This document shows, piece by piece, positions 59,938-64,000 of a stretch of DNA of 64,000 bases. The stretch is from NCBI GenBank assembly GCA_001596155.1, contig CP014771.1:2356001-2420000 (forward strand), read 5' to 3'. Under the pieces are notes generated by a model that was not told the DNA's origin, searched no databases, and worked only from the letters and a program-made list of their open reading frames with translations. The position numbers and the translations under genes were made by a program. This DNA comes from Hymenobacter psoromatis (lineage in GTDB: Bacteria; Bacteroidota; Bacteroidia; Cytophagales; Hymenobacteraceae). Numbering within the stretch: position 1 is the stretch's first letter; each line of letters begins with the position of its first letter.

Positions 59938-61413
59938 CTAGAGCCGCGCTCTCACCTCACTCAGTAGCCACTGCATGGCGTTGCGGGTGCGCTGGTCGTC
60001 GCCGGGAATACCGTTGTTGAAGAACGTGACGGCCACCAGCCGGCCGCTGCGGCAGCGCACGTAGCCGGCCAGGTTGCAGGTGTGCGTCAGCGTGCCGGTT
60101 TTGCCCCAAAACCACGTCACCTTGGGCGGGCCGGGCTCGAAGTAGCGCTTGCGCAGCGTGCCCTGGCCGCCGCCGGCCGCCAGCAGGCTCAGCAACCGGG
60201 CCTCGGGCATCTGCTGGTGCAGCCGCACCAGCACGGCCGTGAGGGTGCGCGGCGTGAGCAAGTTGAGGCGCGACAGGCCCGAGCCATCGACCCAATCGGG
60301 CCGGTCGGGCAGGCCTTTGAGTTGATTTTTAAGTAGATATCGGATAGCGCGGTCGCTGCTCAGTGAGTCGCGGTAGCCCACCTGCGTGCTGGCCATAAGC
60401 AGCAACTGCTCGGCCAGGAAATTGTCGCTCACGCGCAGCATGCGGCGGTAGAGCGAGTCGGCGCGCAGGCCGCGCAATGTGGCCACGCCGTCCTGGCCCA
60501 GGCGCGGGCGCCACGGCACGCCCACGATGGCCCGGCGCAGCGTGTCGCCGAGCAGGCGCAGCAGCAGCGTGCGGCTGGTGCGGTAGGGCACCTCATCGAC
60601 CCATTTGTGGGGGGTAGGGACGTAGGTAAAGCGGTTTTCGAGCGGCGCGCGATACACGTGCTCCTCGTCGTCCTGGTCGGGCGAGAGGCGAAAGTCTTCG
60701 CCCGCCCGCGCGGTCAGCGGCGCGAAGCTGCGCGGCACCACCCGCACGTGCTGCGGCAGCACCCGCACCGCCGCGCCCGGCCGGGCACGCACTACCTGCG
60801 ACACGGCCCCATAAAAGCGCACCGTGTTGCCATACATCGGAAACGCCGTGCGCTCGGGCTGAAAGTAATACCCAAAATCGTCCCAGGCCCAACTCGGGCC
60901 GTAGGCCGGCACGCAGGCTATATCGCAGTAGGCCAGCACCTTTTCGGGTCGATTAGCCAGAAACGCATAGGCCCGCCGCGAGGGCACGTCGCCGTGCAAA
61001 AAGGTGGGGTCGCCGGTGCCCTGAAAAAATAGCGTGTCGCCCCGCGAGAAGTAGCGCAGGCTGGGCAGCGAGTCGCCGAGCAGCGCCAGGCCGCCGGCCA
61101 GGCTCAGCAGCTTCATGGTGCTGGCGGGCGTGAAATAGCGCGCCTCATTGTAGCCAAACAGCGGCTCGCCGGTGGTAGCGTCGGCCAGGGCCACGCCCAT
61201 CTGGTGGCGGCGCAGCGCGGCGCTGCTATCCAGGCGCTGGCGCAGCCAGGGCATGTCAAAGCGGCCGGTGGCCGAATCGGTGACCAAGGCGGGGGGTAGG
61301 GGCGGCGCGGTAGGCGTGGTTTGCCCGCAGGCAGCAGTAAAAACGAGGCTCAGCAGCGCCAGCAAACTGGCGTAGCGCCGCGCCGCGCGAATGGCAGAAA
61401 CAGGGGGTAGCAT
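59938..61413 (-). CDS. dacB: D-alanyl-D-alanine carboxypeptidase/endopeptidase (PBP4, S13 family)
   Basis: 491 residues from ATG 61413; a GTG two codons earlier is possible. The signal ends in LVFTAACGQ, a possible lipobox. Active-site motifs: STMK near residue 99 (PASTMKLLSLAGGLALLG), SDN near 330 (LRVSDNFLAEQLLL) and KTG near 437 (WGKTGTLTHT). The large insert between the first two motifs (about 130-300) is the usual extra domain of S13 enzymes. It trims D-Ala or cuts cross-links in the periplasm. Confidence 0.93.
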   Translation of the reverse strand: MLPPVSAIRAARRYASLLALLSLVFTAACGQTTPTAPPLPPALVTDSATGRFDMPWLRQRLDSSAALRRHQMGVALADATTGEPLFGYNEARYFTPASTMKLLSLAGGLALLGDSLPSLRYFSRGDTLFFQGTGDPTFLHGDVPSRRAYAFLANRPEKVLAYCDIACVPAYGPSWAWDDFGYYFQPERTAFPMYGNTVRFYGAVSQVVRARPGAAVRVLPQHVRVVPRSFAPLTARAGEDFRLSPDQDDEEHVYRAPLENRFTYVPTPHKWVDEVPYRTSRTLLLRLLGDTLRRAIVGVPWRPRLGQDGVATLRGLRADSLYRRMLRVSDNFLAEQLLLMASTQVGYRDSLSSDRAIRYLLKNQLKGLPDRPDWVDGSGLSRLNLLTPRTLTAVLVRLHQQMPEARLLSLLAAGGGQGTLRKRYFEPGPPKVTWFWGKTGTLTHTCNLAGYVRCRSGRLVAVTFFNNGIPGDDQRTRNAMQWLLSEVRARL

Positions 61414-61487
61414 AGGCACGGGCGCAACTTAAGCACGAACGCGGCAGTCATTGGTGCCAATCGACCAACCACCGCGTTTTTTTCACT

Positions 61488-62489
61488 GTGACCTTGCGCA
61501 TCCTGCTACTCCTACTTCTGCTATTGAGCTTCGCGGCCCCGGCCCGCGCCCAGCTCAAAACGCCCGCTGACTTTGGTTACCGCCATCTCACTATGCGCTA
61601 CAAGGGCGAACAGGTGGACATTCTGGTCTTGTCAAAAAAAGGCGAAGAAATGAAGCGAAAGCCGCTGTTCTTCTTTGCCCAGGGGTCGTTGCCGCGCCCG
61701 GTCATCCTGTACGACGAAAAAGGTCCTTACCGCGTGATTCCCATCCAGATGGATTTGCTCCTGGCCCGCTGTCATTTTATAGTGGTCAGCAAACCGGGTA
61801 TTCCGCTCACGGGTGATGTGCGGCAGCTTGGCCCCGGCGCTACGTACATCGACCCCAAAACCGGCTTGCCGCCGGTGACCTTCTGCCAGCGTAACTACCT
61901 CGAATACTATGTGCGCCGCAACGCGGCCTTGCTGCGCTACCTAGCCCGTCAGCCCTGGGCCGACGCGCACGACATCACGGCAATGGGCCATTCCGAGGGC
62001 GCTCCCATCGTGGCCCGTATGGCCCGCTACCCGACGCCTCTCAAGCGCGTTATTTACTTAAACGGCAGCTCCTTGGGCCGAATGCTCACGATGGTCACCG
62101 CCGAAAACAGTGGCGATACCACGGGCAGCGCCGCAACTTTCCGACGTTGGCAAACCATCGTGGCCGCGCCCCTAGCCTATGACTGCATGCAGCCTGGTGA
62201 CTCGCCGCTCACCACCGCCTCATTTTCCGAGCGGCAAACGCCCATCGAGGACTTTCGGCACTGTCGCATTCCGGTTTTTGTGGGCTACGGCACCCTCGAC
62301 CCAGCCGCTGTTTCCAACGAGTACCTGCATCTGGAAATGATACGCGCGGGCAAAACCAACTTTACTTTTCGCGCCTACCCCGCCGTCGAACATAATTTCT
62401 TCGGCTTCACCAACGGCCAAGTAGATTACGACAAAGGCAAATGGGACGAAGTAGCGCATGATTTCCTGGCATGGATGCAAATGCAGTAG
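61488..62489 (+). CDS. Secreted alpha/beta hydrolase
   Basis: 333 residues from GTG 61488, followed by a signal peptide (MTLRILLLLLLLLSFAAPARAQ). The nucleophile elbow GHSEGAP with Ser is near residue 168, the acid Asp in VGYGTLDPA near 268 and the His in AVEHNFFGF near 303. The family is close to dienelactone hydrolase or S9-like esterases; substrate unknown. The TAG stop sits within CAGTAGCGCGA, the opening of a partial family C repeat. Confidence 0.82.
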   Translation: MTLRILLLLLLLLSFAAPARAQLKTPADFGYRHLTMRYKGEQVDILVLSKKGEEMKRKPLFFFAQGSLPRPVILYDEKGPYRVIPIQMDLLLARCHFIVVSKPGIPLTGDVRQLGPGATYIDPKTGLPPVTFCQRNYLEYYVRRNAALLRYLARQPWADAHDITAMGHSEGAPIVARMARYPTPLKRVIYLNGSSLGRMLTMVTAENSGDTTGSAATFRRWQTIVAAPLAYDCMQPGDSPLTTASFSERQTPIEDFRHCRIPVFVGYGTLDPAAVSNEYLHLEMIRAGKTNFTFRAYPAVEHNFFGFTNGQVDYDKGKWDEVAHDFLAWMQMQ

Positions 62490-62516
62490 CGCGAGGTCTC
62501 CGCTTCGCACTACCAG

Positions 62517-64000
62517 CTACTTCAGCGTCAGAAACTTCTGCTGCATCACGTCCTGCACCGAGCGGCCCGAAATCTTGCTTTCGAGCCACGAAATGATGTC
62601 GAAATAGAGAAATGGCCGGCGGTCGAAGGGCCGAGAGGCGATGTCTTCCAGCTTGGCTTTCAGACTGATAAACTCCTCGCGCAGCTGGTTGGGGGCCACG
62701 CGCCCTACCCGCCGCAAAAACCGGAACACCTCGACCTGCATGGGCTGCTGGTCGTTCATCTTACCCAGAAACTGGTACACCGAGCGCACCTGGTATTCGA
62801 GCTCGGCATCCTGGCCAACTTCGAAATGCGCCACCAGGTTGAGGATGCGGGCAAAGCATTGCAAGTCTTCGCGCAGGCTCAGGTCTTTGTGGTCAATAAT
62901 CAGGTTTAAGTACTTGATAGCCTGTTTATACTGCCCGCTCCCGAAGTACAGACAGGCAATTTTATAGTAGAAAACCAGCGTGCGGTGCAGGTCGAGCTGG
63001 CCCTTATACTGCTCCAGCTGCTCCAGTAATTCGGGAATAATCTCTACCCCCTCCGTGAAGCGCGCCTCCAGAAAACAGGCGTTGATGCGGTTGGTCCAGA
63101 TGTATTGAAATAGCAGAATTTCGGTGTTGGGCGTGGCCCGGCGCGTCTGGTTGGCCCCAAAGTCTTCCAGCACCTGCAACACCTCCCGAAACCGACTATA
63201 ATACATCATGTTAAACAAGGAAGCCAGCACGTTGTGCAGGCCCTTAATATAAAGCATCGTCTGGCTTTCCTTGAGGTGCGGCAGCTGCTCAAACAGGTCC
63301 ACCCATTTCTGCGCGTAGCGGTAGCAGGCTTTAAAATTCTGGTTGATAGTATGATACCAAACGTGCGCCTGATAGAAGTACAGCTTCTCCCAAAAGCCGC
63401 TGCCGTGTGCCAGCTGCGCCGGCAAGTGCTCCCGAAAATACGCCGTAAACTGCTCGTGGTCAGCCTGGTTGCGGGCGTGACCAGCTTGCAGATACAGCCC
63501 GTACAGCCGCAGCGACGCGTTGGATAAGGCGTGCTGCTGGGCGAGGTGCGCGGCCGTGGCCGTGGCCTCGGCCGCCAAAGATTCGGCCCTACCCTGCAAG
63601 CTGCGCGTGATGTACTGCGACTCGATAATCTTCTCAAAATCAATGGCTAGCAGCGCCACGTGCGGCAGCTCGGCCTGCTGGGCGGCCACCTTTACTTTGG
63701 CCAGCATCCGTAGGCTTTGCTGGTAAAAGCCCTTATTATAAAGTACGCGGGCGTAGTCAAGCTGCTCATGCAGCTGAATATCAAGGTTCTGGCCGGCGTG
63801 GTAGAGGCGCAGGCTGGCCAGCAGCTGCTTATATAGGTTAGCCTTGAGATTGGCGAGCTGGGCGCGCTTGAGCGTTGGCACCTGGGTCAGCACGCGCTCT
63901 TCATCGGGCTGCTCCTGGGCATCTAAGGCGTCGAAGAGCTGCAGAAACTTGAGGCCCTCCGTCGAGCCCTGGCGGTTGGTGAACAGCCGGAAATGGCGCT
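62517..64000 (-). CDS. Helical-repeat (TPR-like) protein, 5' end outside the window
   Basis: The frame is open to the window edge: upstream of GTG 63893 it reads RHFRLFTNRQGSTEGLKFLQ in phase, so the real start lies beyond 64000. At least 494 residues are visible. Paired helices repeat through the protein (LDYARVLYNKGFYQQSLRMLAKV, ACLYFGSGQYKQAIKYLNLI), TPR-like. No catalytic motif or signal is seen in the visible part. Relatives in Bacteroidota are uncharacterised. It is the final gene on the minus strand. Confidence 0.7.
   Translation of the reverse strand, partial: RHFRLFTNRQGSTEGLKFLQLFDALDAQEQPDEERVLTQVPTLKRAQLANLKANLYKQLLASLRLYHAGQNLDIQLHEQLDYARVLYNKGFYQQSLRMLAKVKVAAQQAELPHVALLAIDFEKIIESQYITRSLQGRAESLAAEATATAAHLAQQHALSNASLRLYGLYLQAGHARNQADHEQFTAYFREHLPAQLAHGSGFWEKLYFYQAHVWYHTINQNFKACYRYAQKWVDLFEQLPHLKESQTMLYIKGLHNVLASLFNMMYYSRFREVLQVLEDFGANQTRRATPNTEILLFQYIWTNRINACFLEARFTEGVEIIPELLEQLEQYKGQLDLHRTLVFYYKIACLYFGSGQYKQAIKYLNLIIDHKDLSLREDLQCFARILNLVAHFEVGQDAELEYQVRSVYQFLGKMNDQQPMQVEVFRFLRRVGRVAPNQLREEFISLKAKLEDIASRPFDRRPFLYFDIISWLESKISGRSVQDVMQQKFLTLK

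Noticed and set aside
1..64000. CRISPR arrays, tRNA or rRNA genes
   Set aside because: No evenly spaced direct repeats and no cloverleaf or rRNA-like stretch seen by eye; a covariance search would be decisive.

Overview
The window looks like chromosome of a GC-rich member of the Bacteroidota, most consistent with Hymenobacter or a close relative (inference). The signs are TAnnTTTG-type -7 promoter elements, a SerB-SerA fusion, a BlaI/M56-TonB module, many secreted glycosidases and peptidases, and a long SecA. GC is high almost everywhere. The exceptions are a roughly 1.3 kb AT-rich island near 54.6-55.9 kb and a few AT-rich intergenic stretches. I saw no rRNA, tRNA, CRISPR array or prophage.

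Layout. 0-5.7 kb: ferredoxin-NADP reductase with a 2Fe-2S ferredoxin, a GH28 polygalacturonase-type enzyme, HtrA protease and Hsp20. 5.8-19.3 kb, nearly all minus strand: outer-membrane protein, M20 amidohydrolase, SPOR lipoprotein, deoC, secA, glf with a glycosyltransferase, GNAT, dapF and a PBP2-like transpeptidase. 19.4-33.3 kb: GH2 glycosidase, Tat-exported SDR, dps, a methyltransferase, ppx, a BlaI / lipoprotein / M56-TonB cluster, an EreA/ChaN-like secreted protein, a frameshifted TlpA-like thioredoxin and an Ldh_2 dehydrogenase. 33.5-39.6 kb: two tandem GH13 alpha-amylases, the first broken by one in-frame TAG, then SMR efflux, GNAT and an M1 aminopeptidase. 40-53.5 kb: regulators (Crp/Fnr, MarR, AraC, OmpR/histidine kinase pair), small oxidoreductases, an MFS transporter, a secreted Dps-like protein and a transglutaminase-like protein. 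53.6-64 kb: an epimerase, the AT-rich two-gene island, serB-serA, a toxin-antitoxin pair split by an IS1-like element, a PBP4-type D,D-carboxypeptidase, an alpha/beta hydrolase and a partial helical-repeat protein.

The two strongest candidates for unusual biology lie close together. (1) An AT-rich operon encodes a 277-aa soluble protein and a 162-aa four-helix membrane protein; its sizes and order recall RexA/RexB, so it is a candidate phage-defence module. (2) An IS1-like element with an 8-bp target duplication sits inside codons 4-5 of a PIN toxin gene, right after its antitoxin. Its own transposase has a frame break at A8 and has lost a catalytic Asp.

The intergenic space is full of inverted-repeat elements of at least five families. 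They often abut or supply stop codons, and in one case they encode part of a protein N-terminus. The short motif CCTACCCCC / GGGGGTAGG recurs on both strands tens of times, inside and between genes, far above chance.
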